Assembly: GCA_022072085.1 (NCBI GenBank)
Contig: JAJVII010000020.1
Coordinates: forward strand, 1 to 64,000
Direction of reading: 5' to 3'
Source: Phycisphaerae bacterium
Lineage (GTDB): Bacteria; Planctomycetota; Phycisphaerae; JAJVII01
DNA length: 64,000 bases
This document shows, in pieces, positions 43,348 through 52,656 of this stretch. Every line of letters begins with the position of its first letter. The stretch's first letter is position 1. The position numbers and the translations under genes were made by a program. A model generated the notes under the pieces. That model worked only from the letters and a program-made list of their open reading frames with translations. It was not told the DNA's origin and searched no databases.

Positions 43348-46300
43348 CTACTCGCCCAGGCAGAGGAGCGTGCCGTCGCGCAGGGCCAGGTACAGGCGGC
43401 CGCCCGAGACGGCCATCGCGTCGTACGAGGGCGCGGCGTCCAGCTTGATCGGCGGCTGAAGCGCCTTGCCGTCAGCGGCCGATTTGACCCACACAAAGCT
43501 GCCGTCGTATCGGCCGTTGGCCCAGCCGTTGAAGACCCCCCCGGCGAAGTAGGCGGCGTTGCCGGTGACGGTCATCGCCCAGACGCGGGCCCACTCGATG
43601 TGCGGCTCCAGGTTCGTCTGCCAGGCCAGTTCCTCCTTCTTGAACCGGTCCGGGTGCTTGGGGCCGGCCGTCGCAGGTGGCTTGGGCGTCTCGGCCTTGT
43701 CGCGGCTGACCGCCCAGCCCGGGACGACGACGAGCTTACGGTTCCAGGCCATCATCCCCTCGCACACTCGGCCGAGCATGAAGCCCCGCCCGCTCTTGGA
43801 AAAGCCGGTGGTCCAGGAGCCGTCGAGCATGCCCGCGCTTCCTATGAACTTCTGCGCCGGCGGCAGGTCCTTGCCGGTCTTGGGGTCCATCCGCATCCAG
43901 TGCCATGCCAACTCGCCGTCGCGCATCACCAACACGTCGCTGAGAAACCGCAGCTTGTCGCCAAACTGGCGGGTCCAGACGGTCTGCCCCGTCAGCGGCT
44001 TGAACGCGACCAGGGCGATCCCGCCCAGGGCCATCGTCGTTCGGCCGGCCGTTGCGTAGGCCAACCCGTCGTGCACGAGCACCGTGCCGGTCGCCGGCCA
44101 GGGCGACTCGACCGCCCCGTGGGCGATCATGCGGCGTTCCAGCGGGGCGATCCGCACGCGGTAGGCCAACTGCCCGTCCGCGGCCCGCAGCGCGTAGACC
44201 CATCCGTCGTGGCAGCCGACCAGCAGCAGGCCCTGGTAGCAGGTGGGCGGGGTGTCGATGCGGCTGGCCAACAGAACCTTCCAGGCCGACTGGCCGGTGG
44301 CTGCGTCCAGCGCCATCACCTGGCCGTTGTCCAGCGCGGCGACGAAGACCTTGCCCCCGGCGACGATGGGCGCGGTCAGCGGCTGGGGGGCGCCGATGCG
44401 GGCGTTCCAGGCTTCGCCGAACGTGCCCTTGCCGGGCGCGGCGCACTGGACCCGCCAGAGTTCCTTCAGTTTGGCGGGCATGTCGGCTGACGTGCCGCCG
44501 CTGCGCTCCGTGTCGTGGCGATAGGTCGGCCAGTCGTCGCCGCCGTCGGTTGCCGGGGCGGACTGGTCAAAGGCCGGGCCCTTCTCGACCGGGCGGGCCT
44601 TGTCGAAATCCTCGGCGGTGGGCAGCGGATCGAACGGACCGACGGCCAGGAACCCGCCGACCTGGGCCGAGTAGCAGTTGCAGTTGTTCTGCGCGGTGTA
44701 GAACATGCCGTTGGCCGGCAGCATGCCCAGGATGCAGGTTCCGCGGGCGCCCTGGTAGCTCAGTTTCTCGGGCTTGCTGCCCGGGCTGTCGGGCAGCTTG
44801 ACGTACACGCCGCCGCGCGACGCCGTGACGTACTGGTCGCCCACGACGATCGGCGCGACGCAGCCGCCGACGACGTTGGTCCCCGCGTAGGTCGGGCCGA
44901 TGCCATCGCCCGGGACTTTCTGGCCGGTCTTGAGGTCGTAGCGCCCGTCCACGCACCAGAGTTGCCCGTCGACCAGGGCCCGCGCGGTCGTGCCCGGCAG
45001 CTTGTGGAGCACGCTGCCGTCACTGGCTGAGAGCACTGTGACTTCGCGCTTGGCTTTGGCCCGGCTGAGCGAGAGGACCACGCAGCCCGGGCCGGCGAAG
45101 TTGAGGGCGACGTCCGGGTCCTCGCCAAAGGTCGTCTGCCCGACGCTCCACTTCTTCTGCCCCGTCGCCAGGTCGATCGCGGTCAGCTCGCGCCGGGTCG
45201 GCGGGTTGGCGTCCTGGGTCAGCACGTAGAGCAGGCCGTCGCCGGCGACCATCGTCAGCGGCGTCAGCGGCAGGTTCCACTTCGGTTTGCCGGTGGCCGG
45301 GTCGAAAGCCTCGACGCTCCCTTCGCCGGCCGGCCACCAGACCGTGCGGATGGCGTCGTTCTCGAAGCCGTCCTTGACGTTGGAGAAACCGAGCTTCTCC
45401 CAGCAGCCGGCGACCAGGCAGCCGTCGGCCAACAGCATGCGGCGGACCTGGTATTTCGTCGGGCAGGCGACCAGCACATCGCCGGTGGCGGCATCGAGGA
45501 TGGCGACGTCGCTCTTGCGGGCGACATAGACCCGCTTGTCGGTCGCGACCAGCGGCCAGATGTTGCGCCAGTCCAGTTCCACCTTGCCCCAGGTCCCTTC
45601 GCAGTTCACCTTCCACAGCGGCAGGCCGCTCCACGCGTCGCGGGCCAGCAGCCACGCGTCGGGCCGCCCGGTGGCGAGGTTGGCCACGTCGTCGATGCTG
45701 ATGCTGAAGCATCGCCCGCCGGCCAGCACGATGGCCCGGCAGGAGGCGTTGGAGGCGAAGCCGCCGCGACCGAACGGCACGCCGTCGATCCAGCGCAGAT
45801 CGATCGGAAAGGCGATCGTCCGCTCGCCGCTGGCCATGTTGCCGTCGGGGCCGTGCTGCTGCTGCGCCCACTCGTCCATCCCAGCCGGCCGGGGTTTGAC
45901 CGTCGCCTTCCACTTCCCGTCGGCCTGGACGCACAGGACGCCGCCGGGCGCGAGCACGCGCTGGATTTCCTGTGGCGTGATGCCGGCTGCCTCGACCGCG
46001 GCCATGTCCTGCACGATCACCGCGCGGGCGAGATCGGGCAGGTAGGGCAGGGCCGGGCCGGCGGGTTGCCGTTCGAGCTTCTCGGCCATCGCCCGGCCGG
46101 CCATGTCGGCTGACTGGATCGCTTCGCGGGCGCGGGCCAGCGCCGCGTCGTCCAGCGCCAGGCCGTTGACGAGCATCTGTCCGCCGGCGGCCAACTCCGC
46201 CGTCAGTGCGGGCGAGTCGGCCTGTCCGCAGCCGAGATGGATCCAGAGCCCGAAGTGATCGGGGCAGGCGGCCAGAATGTCCCGGACCTGCCCGGACGGG

Positions 46301-46431
46301 TCCGCCGCCGCCGGCCTGGCCGGGGCGAAGCACGCGACGGCCGCTGCGATCAGCGTCAGCGCGATCCCTGGAACTCGAAAGCGATAATTGAGAGCCGGAC
46401 GATGTGAGATCAACCTGCCGCCAGTTCGCAT
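43348..46431 (-). CDS. Exported fusion of a methyltransferase-like domain and a PQQ-type propeller
   Basis: A 1027-residue protein with an N-terminal signal sequence cleaved near AAADPSG (about residue 45). Residues about 50-170 look like a Rossmann methyltransferase: GLWIHLGCGQADSPALTAEL matches motif I and APGGVLCV a later strand. From residue 200 on there are many PQQ-like blades, for example ILDAATGDVLVACP, AIDLATGQKKWSVG and ALDAATGQSAWKV. An exported methyltransferase would lack S-adenosylmethionine, so the domain may be structural. GGAGG precedes the ATG. It is convergent with the tRNA. Confidence 0.82.
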   Translation of the reverse strand: MRTGGRLISHRPALNYRFRVPGIALTLIAAAVACFAPARPAAADPSGQVRDILAACPDHFGLWIHLGCGQADSPALTAELAAGGQMLVNGLALDDAALARAREAIQSADMAGRAMAEKLERQPAGPALPYLPDLARAVIVQDMAAVEAAGITPQEIQRVLAPGGVLCVQADGKWKATVKPRPAGMDEWAQQQHGPDGNMASGERTIAFPIDLRWIDGVPFGRGGFASNASCRAIVLAGGRCFSISIDDVANLATGRPDAWLLARDAWSGLPLWKVNCEGTWGKVELDWRNIWPLVATDKRVYVARKSDVAILDAATGDVLVACPTKYQVRRMLLADGCLVAGCWEKLGFSNVKDGFENDAIRTVWWPAGEGSVEAFDPATGKPKWNLPLTPLTMVAGDGLLYVLTQDANPPTRRELTAIDLATGQKKWSVGQTTFGEDPDVALNFAGPGCVVLSLSRAKAKREVTVLSASDGSVLHKLPGTTARALVDGQLWCVDGRYDLKTGQKVPGDGIGPTYAGTNVVGGCVAPIVVGDQYVTASRGGVYVKLPDSPGSKPEKLSYQGARGTCILGMLPANGMFYTAQNNCNCYSAQVGGFLAVGPFDPLPTAEDFDKARPVEKGPAFDQSAPATDGGDDWPTYRHDTERSGGTSADMPAKLKELWRVQCAAPGKGTFGEAWNARIGAPQPLTAPIVAGGKVFVAALDNGQVMALDAATGQSAWKVLLASRIDTPPTCYQGLLLVGCHDGWVYALRAADGQLAYRVRIAPLERRMIAHGAVESPWPATGTVLVHDGLAYATAGRTTMALGGIALVAFKPLTGQTVWTRQFGDKLRFLSDVLVMRDGELAWHWMRMDPKTGKDLPPAQKFIGSAGMLDGSWTTGFSKSGRGFMLGRVCEGMMAWNRKLVVVPGWAVSRDKAETPKPPATAGPKHPDRFKKEELAWQTNLEPHIEWARVWAMTVTGNAAYFAGGVFNGWANGRYDGSFVWVKSAADGKALQPPIKLDAAPSYDAMAVSGGRLYLALRDGTLLCLGE

Positions 46432-46470
46432 GAGTCGCCTCCGAACGCGTCGTGAATATTCACCTCCCCC

Positions 46471-46659
46471 ATGCTATTGGCGATCCGATGGCCCCGTCAA
46501 GGCTGGAGGCGATGGGCAGAGCCGATCACGGTGCAGTTGAACGCCGACAACCGGCACGTCGAACTCGTCTACGCCCCGGCCCCCGAGCCGGCGACGCTGG
46601 GCCTGCTCATCCTGGGCGACCTGACGATGGCCGGCGCGGCTGCCCGCCGCCGGGGCTGA
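46471..46659 (+). pseudogene. Remnant of a PEP-CTERM protein gene
   Basis: The last 40 codons of this 62-codon frame read as the end of a PEP-CTERM protein: VELVYAPAPEPATLGLLILG, a hydrophobic stretch and a final AARRRG. Everything that should precede it (signal peptide and body) is missing; the frame simply opens at an ATG without ribosome site. It sits in the gap between the propeller fusion gene and the membrane protein gene. It is most easily explained as the stump of a deleted gene. Confidence 0.75.
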
Positions 46660-46712
46660 GCATGTAGGACGAGATCATCCTGACTCGCAGCCGCCCGATT
46701 GCCGATAAGCAA

Positions 46713-47390
46713 ATGATGCAGCCCCCGCCGCGCATCCCGCCGATCCGACCGACCCATTCCAGGCCGACGCCCGCCCCGGTCCCGCCCGCGCCGGCGACGA
46801 TCGGGCCGCTCTCGGCTGAGCAGATCGCCGAACTCTCCCAGGCCAATCAGCGCCGGGCCAGGCTGCTGCGGGCCGCCAAGCTGGCTTCGCTCAACGGCTG
46901 GGTCTCGGGCGTGTTCGCCGCCTGTTCGCTGCTTGCCACCGCCGTCAGCCCCTTGTTCGGCGGCACGGTCCTGGACGGCCTGCTTATCACCGTCGGACTG
47001 GCGGTCGTCTCGTGGAACGAGTTCCGCGGCCGCCGGATGCTGCTGGACCTGGACCTCCGCGGCCCGCGCCGGCTGGGCTGCAACCAGGTGCTCTTCATGG
47101 CCGTGCTGATTGGGTATTTCGCCTGGCAACTCGTCGCCGCGCTGACCGGCCCGAGCCCGTATGACTCGGTCATCAACGGCTACCCGGAGGTGGCCGACCA
47201 GGTGACCGCGATCACGGACCTGCTCCGGCACGCGACGATCCTTGCTTACGCCCTGCTGATCGGCCTCAGCGCGATCTTCCAGGGCCTCAACGCGTGGTAT
47301 TACTTCTCCCGCCGCCGCCCGATGGCCGAGTACCTCTCCCAGACCCCGGACTGGATCGTCGCCGTCCAGCGGGCCAACGCGGGCCAGTAG
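46713..47390 (+). CDS. Membrane protein of unknown function
   Basis: A 225-residue protein. A Pro-rich N-terminus (about 35 residues) is followed by an amphipathic helix (AEQIAELSQANQRRARLL) and about four membrane segments: LNGWVSGVFAACSLLATAV, LLITVGLAVVSW, VLFMAVLIGYFAWQLVAAL and ATILAYALLIGLSAIFQ. I do not recognise the family. There is no strong ribosome site at the ATG. It is not obviously linked to the signalling operon 250 bases further on. Confidence 0.75.
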   Translation: MMQPPPRIPPIRPTHSRPTPAPVPPAPATIGPLSAEQIAELSQANQRRARLLRAAKLASLNGWVSGVFAACSLLATAVSPLFGGTVLDGLLITVGLAVVSWNEFRGRRMLLDLDLRGPRRLGCNQVLFMAVLIGYFAWQLVAALTGPSPYDSVINGYPEVADQVTAITDLLRHATILAYALLIGLSAIFQGLNAWYYFSRRRPMAEYLSQTPDWIVAVQRANAGQ

Positions 47391-47640
47391 CCCATCCCCA
47401 ACGCCTCAATTTGCGACACAATTGCCGAATTACCTGCCTGCAACCCGTTGCTATTAAGTGTTGTTAGCAAATTGGTTGCGTGAACGTCCCCGGCTGGGCG
47501 AGCAGGTTTCAGGGTCTTGTCTAACATTTCTGTCAGATTTGCGAATATTCCTAAAGAGTCCCCCCGGCACCGTCGAGATGCTGTCTGGAACGATTCAGAA
47601 ACTTGGAGCCTGGGCCTCGCCGCCCACCGGGGGTATTGTG

Positions 47641-48813
47641 ATGGACTGGGGCAAATTCCACGTGTTGATCGTCGACGACGAGCCGTCGGTCGCGTCGCTC
47701 ATCCGCGAGACGCTGCGGCTCCAGGGGTTCCAGTGCCGGGTCGCGTCCGACGCCGAATCGGCCCGGCGGATGCTCGTCGAGGCGGACTTCCGCATCGACG
47801 TGCTCATCACCGACATCCGCATGCCCGGCGGCGGGGGCATGGAACTGCTGGCCCACGTCAAGCGGTCGGCCCCGGGCTGCAAGGTCATCCTGGTCACCGG
47901 CAACTCCACGCGGCAGTACGTTTCCCAGGCCCTGCAACTGGGGGCCTACGACTATCTCGAAAAGCCCTTCGGCCCGGCCCGGCTGGTCGAGATCGTGACC
48001 CGCGCCGTCAGCGGCCAGCCGGACAGCCCGCTGCTGGTGGACCGGGCGGCCGAGGCGCTGGAGCTGACCTCGATGGCCCGCGACGCCCTGCTTGAAAGCG
48101 TGCGGGCGCTGGTGCTGGCGGTCGAGGCCAAGGACCCCTACACGCGGCGTCACAGCGAGCAGGTCGCCCACTACGCGGTGAACCTGGCTCGCGCCCTGAA
48201 CCTCACGCCGTCGGCCGTCGAGCAGATTCGCGTCGCCGCCCTGCTGCACGACGTGGGCAAGATCGCCGTGCCCGATCATGTCCTGACCAAGCCCAGCCGA
48301 CTCACCGACCAGGAGTTCGGATTCATCCGCAACCACCCGGTCGTCGGGGCCCAGATTCTCGGCAGCATCACGTTTCTCCGCGACGAGGCCGTCATCGTCC
48401 GCCACCACCACGAGCGCTGGGACGGCGGGGGCTACCCCGACGGCCTGACCGGCGAGGAGACGCCGTTCGCCGCGCGGATCATCTGCGTGGCCGACTGCAT
48501 GGACGCGATGCTCATGGCCCGCGTCTACAAGAGCGGCTATTCGGCGCCCCAGATGCTCGGCGAACTGGCCGCCGGGGCCGGCAGCCAGTTCGATCCGCGC
48601 CTCGCGTCGGTCGCGACGCAGTGGTGCCGGCAGAATCCCGACCAGGTGATCCTGTCCCAGGGCGACGCCCCGGTTCCGGGGCGCGCGAGCCGTCCGAATC
48701 CGACGTTTGCCCGCCCGCTGACGCCGATGGGCGCCATCGCGGCGGTCGAGCCCGGCCGGCTCGGCGGCACGGTGTGGCTGAATCCGACAAGGGGACTCGA
48801 AAATGCCGGATAA
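47641..48813 (+). CDS. Response regulator with HD-GYP phosphodiesterase output
   Basis: A 390-residue protein. The receiver domain (about residues 5-125) has the phospho-acceptor Asp58 (LITDIRMPGGGG). The HD-GYP domain has His203-Asp204 (LLHDVGKIAVPDH), HHHERWDGGGYPDG with the GYP motif at 264-266, and the metal-binding HH pair. This should hydrolyse c-di-GMP in a phosphorylation-dependent way. A GTG at 47638 is an alternative start just before the ATG. Its end overlaps the next gene by 11 bases, so it is the first gene of a four-gene signalling operon. Confidence 0.92.
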   Translation: MDWGKFHVLIVDDEPSVASLIRETLRLQGFQCRVASDAESARRMLVEADFRIDVLITDIRMPGGGGMELLAHVKRSAPGCKVILVTGNSTRQYVSQALQLGAYDYLEKPFGPARLVEIVTRAVSGQPDSPLLVDRAAEALELTSMARDALLESVRALVLAVEAKDPYTRRHSEQVAHYAVNLARALNLTPSAVEQIRVAALLHDVGKIAVPDHVLTKPSRLTDQEFGFIRNHPVVGAQILGSITFLRDEAVIVRHHHERWDGGGYPDGLTGEETPFAARIICVADCMDAMLMARVYKSGYSAPQMLGELAAGAGSQFDPRLASVATQWCRQNPDQVILSQGDAPVPGRASRPNPTFARPLTPMGAIAAVEPGRLGGTVWLNPTRGLENAG

Positions 48814-51763
48814 GACTGTTTCGACCTCCGGTTCATCGGGCAAGCGGACCGGCGGGCCGCGGCGCCGCGCGTTGCGGTTTCCCCGCCCTTCCCGGTGCTG
48901 CGTGGCGCCCATGGTGATCCTCGTCGTAGGGGTGGGCATCTCGCTGTCCGTGTTCGGGAAGATACGCGACGGCGAAGAGCAGCGACTGTCCGATCATCTC
49001 GGCCGCGAAGCCCACGAGCGCATCGAGGCGATTGTCGCCGACGCCGAGAACGACCTGGTCAGCCTGCGCGGACTGGTGGCCTTCTTCAGCAGCTCTCAGA
49101 AGGTCGAACCGGAGGAGTTTCGCGAGTTCGTCAAGCCGTTCCTGGATTGGCGGCCGGACATCCAGGCGATGCTCTGGATACCTCGGGAGCGGACCCCCGA
49201 CGGGCACGACGCCTTCGTGCCCCGTTACGTCGAGCCGGGGGACGCCGCAGAGCGGTTGCCCCGCACGGACCTGTCAGCCGACCCGGTAGCCTGGGCCGCG
49301 ATGCAAAGGGCCTGCGACACGGGGTGTCCGATCATGACGGCGCCGCTGGGCGTGCGCGTTCTCGGGTCCGAGGCCCAGATGCTTACCATGGCTCCCGTCT
49401 ATGCAGCCGCCGCCGATCACGACACCGCCGAGTCGCGCCGCCGGAACCTCGCCGGTTTCGTCGCCCGGGCCTTCAGCATTGACGAATGCGTCAGACAGTC
49501 ACTGGCGATGCTGGCGCCGTCGGGGATAGACGTTCATCTGTTCGATCTTACCGATGGTGGCGCGCCCGTCCGGCTATGGGAAGAGGCATCGCCGAGCGAC
49601 CCGACCGGGAGGGACCACACGCAGTTGAAGGCTGAGGCAATCGCGGCCGAGACGGTCGAGGTCGCCGGGCGGCAGTGGGAGGTGCTCTGCGTTCCCAATG
49701 ACGAAAAGCCCGCGGTCGCCACGTCGTGGCATCCGTGGGCGATCCTGGCGGCAATGCTGCTGGCGACCGTAACGCTGGCGGCCTACCTGGGGGCGTCGCG
49801 GCGCTCCGCCGTGAAGACCCAGCGTCTGGCGGCCAGGCTTTCGGCGATGATCTCGGACATGGAGGAGGGGGTCGTTTTCGCCGACGCCGACGGGGTCGTC
49901 ACCGATGTCAAGGGGTACTTCTGCCGATTCGTGGGCCGCCCGCCCGACGGCGTCATCGGGTGGAAGATCACGGACTTCCATTCCGGCCCGATCCAGCAGC
50001 GGATTGCCGACCAGTTGGAGGCGTTCCGTCGCAACATCGGCTCTCCGCCGCTGATCCTTCAGCGCGCCATCGGGCAGGCCGAGGTCATCCTCCGGGTCCA
50101 GCCGGTCTACCGTCGCGGCCGCTACGACGGCGTGCTCCTGAACGTCGTCGACGTCACCGAACTGGTGACGGCGCGGCGGCAGGCGGAGTCGGCCAACGCT
50201 GCCAAGGGATCGTTCGTGGCCAACGTCAGCCACGAGATTCGGACCCCGATGACGGCGATCCTCGGTTACGCGGACCTGGTGGCCGAGTCGATCGAGTGCT
50301 GCGACCGCTGTCCGGACCACGTGACATGCCGCATCCGCGCCGACAACGTCCAGAACATGCGCATCGTCCAGCGCAACGGCAACCACCTGCTGTCGCTGAT
50401 CAATGACCTGCTGGACCTTTCCAAGATCGAGGCCGGCAAACTGTCGGTCAGCCTGGAGCCCTGCTCGATCGTGACCGTGCTGGCCGACGTCGCCAGCATG
50501 ATGCGTCCGCGGGCCGAGCAGCAGGGCACGTCGCTGTCGCTTCAGTTCGACGGACCGCTGCCGGCGACGATCCGAACCGACCCGTCCCGGCTGCGCCAGG
50601 TGCTGGTCAACGTCGTGGGCAACGCCGTGAAATTTACCGCCGGGGGGAAGGTCGCCGTCCGCACGCGCATGGAGTCCGAAGGCGAGCGGGCCGGCTGCAT
50701 CCGGATAGAAATCCGCGACAGCGGCATCGGCATGACCGACGAGCAGGTGGCGGGCCTGTTCAGGCCCTTCACCCAGGCCGATGCGACCACCTCGCGGCGG
50801 TTCGGCGGCACGGGCCTGGGACTGGCGATCTCCCAGCGGCTGATGGACCTGCTGGGCGGGCGCATCGACGTGCAGAGCGACCCGGGCCGGGGCAGCACCT
50901 TCGTCCTCATCCTGCCGGCCGGCGATCTGACCGGCGTGCCCATGCTCCATCGCCAGGGCGAGGCGTTGCAGTGCGACCGGTCGCGGCCGCCTGCGGTCGG
51001 CGCCTCCTGCCCGGCGCTGCACGGGCTGCGCGTCCTGCTGGCCGAGGACGGCCTGGACAACAAGCGTCTGGTCAGCCTGCTGCTGACGCGCGCCGGCGCC
51101 GAGGTCGAGACGGCCGCCAACGGACGCGAGGCCGTCCGGATGGCCACCCACTCGCCTTACGATGTCATTCTGATGGACATGCAGATGCCCGAGGTCGACG
51201 GCTGCCAGGCGACTCGGATGCTCCGACGCGGCGGGTACAGCGGTCCGATCCTGGCCCTGACGGCCAACGCCATGTCCTCCGACCGCGAGCAATGCCTGGC
51301 TGCCGGCTGCGACGACCACCTGGCCAAGCCGATCCACCAGACCGACCTGATCGCCGCCGTCGCCCGCTGGGGCCGCCCGGCGGAGACTTACGAGGAGTCG
51401 CGGGCCGACGCCTGCGCCGTTCCGGCTGCGGCGCCGGCGACGCTGATTTCGGAAATGTCCGGCGACCCGGCGCTGGCGGTGGTGCTGGCTGAGTTCGTCG
51501 GCGGGCTGGGGGCCGGCGTCGAAGCGATGCGGACGGCGTTGGAGGGCGGCTGCCACGGCGAGGTGAAGCGCCTGGCGCACCAGTTGAAGGGGGCAGGGGG
51601 CAGCTACGGGTATCCGATGCTGACCGAATGCGCCCGTGCGCTCGAGCAGGCGGCTGCGGCCGGCGACCTCGAGGGGGAGCGCATGGCGATGGCCAGGCTG
51701 GAGGCGTTGTGCCAGGCGGCCATCCGGGGGCACTCCAATCCCACATCTGTGAGGCAGTCATGA
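48803..51763 (+). CDS. Hybrid sensor histidine kinase with CHASE, PAS, receiver and Hpt domains
   Basis: A 986-residue membrane kinase. A helix at about 36-53 and another near 312-333 enclose a CHASE-type extracytoplasmic sensor. A PAS-like domain (about 345-455) follows. The HisKA phospho-acceptor is His477 (NVSHEIRTPMTAILGY). The ATPase domain includes DSGIGM and GGTGLGLAIS. A receiver has Asp792 (VILMDMQMPEVDG), and a C-terminal Hpt domain has His926 (LAHQLKGAGGSYGY). All steps of a phosphorelay are thus in one chain, with the neighbouring receivers as likely targets. Its stop overlaps the next start (ATGA). Confidence 0.93.
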   Translation: MPDKTVSTSGSSGKRTGGPRRRALRFPRPSRCCVAPMVILVVGVGISLSVFGKIRDGEEQRLSDHLGREAHERIEAIVADAENDLVSLRGLVAFFSSSQKVEPEEFREFVKPFLDWRPDIQAMLWIPRERTPDGHDAFVPRYVEPGDAAERLPRTDLSADPVAWAAMQRACDTGCPIMTAPLGVRVLGSEAQMLTMAPVYAAAADHDTAESRRRNLAGFVARAFSIDECVRQSLAMLAPSGIDVHLFDLTDGGAPVRLWEEASPSDPTGRDHTQLKAEAIAAETVEVAGRQWEVLCVPNDEKPAVATSWHPWAILAAMLLATVTLAAYLGASRRSAVKTQRLAARLSAMISDMEEGVVFADADGVVTDVKGYFCRFVGRPPDGVIGWKITDFHSGPIQQRIADQLEAFRRNIGSPPLILQRAIGQAEVILRVQPVYRRGRYDGVLLNVVDVTELVTARRQAESANAAKGSFVANVSHEIRTPMTAILGYADLVAESIECCDRCPDHVTCRIRADNVQNMRIVQRNGNHLLSLINDLLDLSKIEAGKLSVSLEPCSIVTVLADVASMMRPRAEQQGTSLSLQFDGPLPATIRTDPSRLRQVLVNVVGNAVKFTAGGKVAVRTRMESEGERAGCIRIEIRDSGIGMTDEQVAGLFRPFTQADATTSRRFGGTGLGLAISQRLMDLLGGRIDVQSDPGRGSTFVLILPAGDLTGVPMLHRQGEALQCDRSRPPAVGASCPALHGLRVLLAEDGLDNKRLVSLLLTRAGAEVETAANGREAVRMATHSPYDVILMDMQMPEVDGCQATRMLRRGGYSGPILALTANAMSSDREQCLAAGCDDHLAKPIHQTDLIAAVARWGRPAETYEESRADACAVPAAAPATLISEMSGDPALAVVLAEFVGGLGAGVEAMRTALEGGCHGEVKRLAHQLKGAGGSYGYPMLTECARALEQAAAAGDLEGERMAMARLEALCQAAIRGHSNPTSVRQS

Positions 51764-52656
51764 TGAAGGTGCTGGTGGTCGATGACAGTCCGGCGGCGAT
51801 CCAGATCGCCCGCGTCCGCCTGGAGAGTGAAGGGGTCGAGGTGATCAGCGCGTCCGGCGGACGGGCCGGGCTGACGCTGGCTCGGTCGCAGTCGCCGGAC
51901 CTGATCCTGCTGGACGTGGACATGCCCGACATGTCGGGCTTTGACGTCTGCCGGGAGCTGAAGGAGGACGCCTCGCTCAACCTGGTGCCGGTGATCTTCC
52001 TGTCCGGCTCCAGCGACGCGGACGATCGCGTCACCGGGCTGGACCTGGGGGCGGTGGACTTCATCTCCAAGCCGTTCGACGCGTTCGAACTGCGGGCCCG
52101 CGTGCGGGCGGCGCTGCGGACCAAGCGGCTTCAGGACATGCTGCTGGAACGCGCGAAGATCGACCCGCTGACGGGCCTGGCCAACCGCCGGGCGGTGATC
52201 GAGCGGCTGGAGCAGGAATGGGCCCGCATCCAGCGGCAGGGCGGGACGCTCTCGTTCGTGATGGCCGACGTCGACAATTTCAAGTGCGTCAACGACCGGC
52301 ACGGGCACGGCGCAGGCGACCGCCTGCTGATGGAGATCGCCCGCGTGCTGCTGGCCCAGTGCCGCAAGTGCGACCTGCCCGCGCGCTACGGCGGGGAGGA
52401 ATTCAGCCTCGTCGTGCCGGGGGAGGCGACTCCCGGGGCGGTCGCGATGGCCGAGCGCTGCCGCGGCGGCATCCAGGAAATCCGACTCCAGGTCGGCGCC
52501 GGGACGCTGCGCGTAACGGCCAGCTTCGGCGTGGCCGACTCGTCGAGCTGCGATTCGGCGGCGGCGCTGATCGAACAGGCCGACGAAGCGCTCTATCAGG
52601 CCAAGCACGACGGCCGCAACCGCGTCGTCGCGCCCGTCATGGGGGAGGTGCAGTGA
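51760..52656 (+). CDS. Response regulator with GGDEF diguanylate cyclase output
   Basis: A 298-residue protein. The receiver domain has LVVDDSP and LILLDVDMPDMSG. The cyclase domain has an intact active site GGEEF (residues 211-215) and an inhibitory I-site RKCD (RxxD) five residues before it. It should make c-di-GMP with product inhibition, under phosphorelay control. ATGs at 51760 and 51763 are both possible; GAGG is 5 or 8 bases upstream. The last base of its stop codon is the first base of the next ATG. Confidence 0.94.
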   Translation: MMKVLVVDDSPAAIQIARVRLESEGVEVISASGGRAGLTLARSQSPDLILLDVDMPDMSGFDVCRELKEDASLNLVPVIFLSGSSDADDRVTGLDLGAVDFISKPFDAFELRARVRAALRTKRLQDMLLERAKIDPLTGLANRRAVIERLEQEWARIQRQGGTLSFVMADVDNFKCVNDRHGHGAGDRLLMEIARVLLAQCRKCDLPARYGGEEFSLVVPGEATPGAVAMAERCRGGIQEIRLQVGAGTLRVTASFGVADSSSCDSAAALIEQADEALYQAKHDGRNRVVAPVMGEVQ

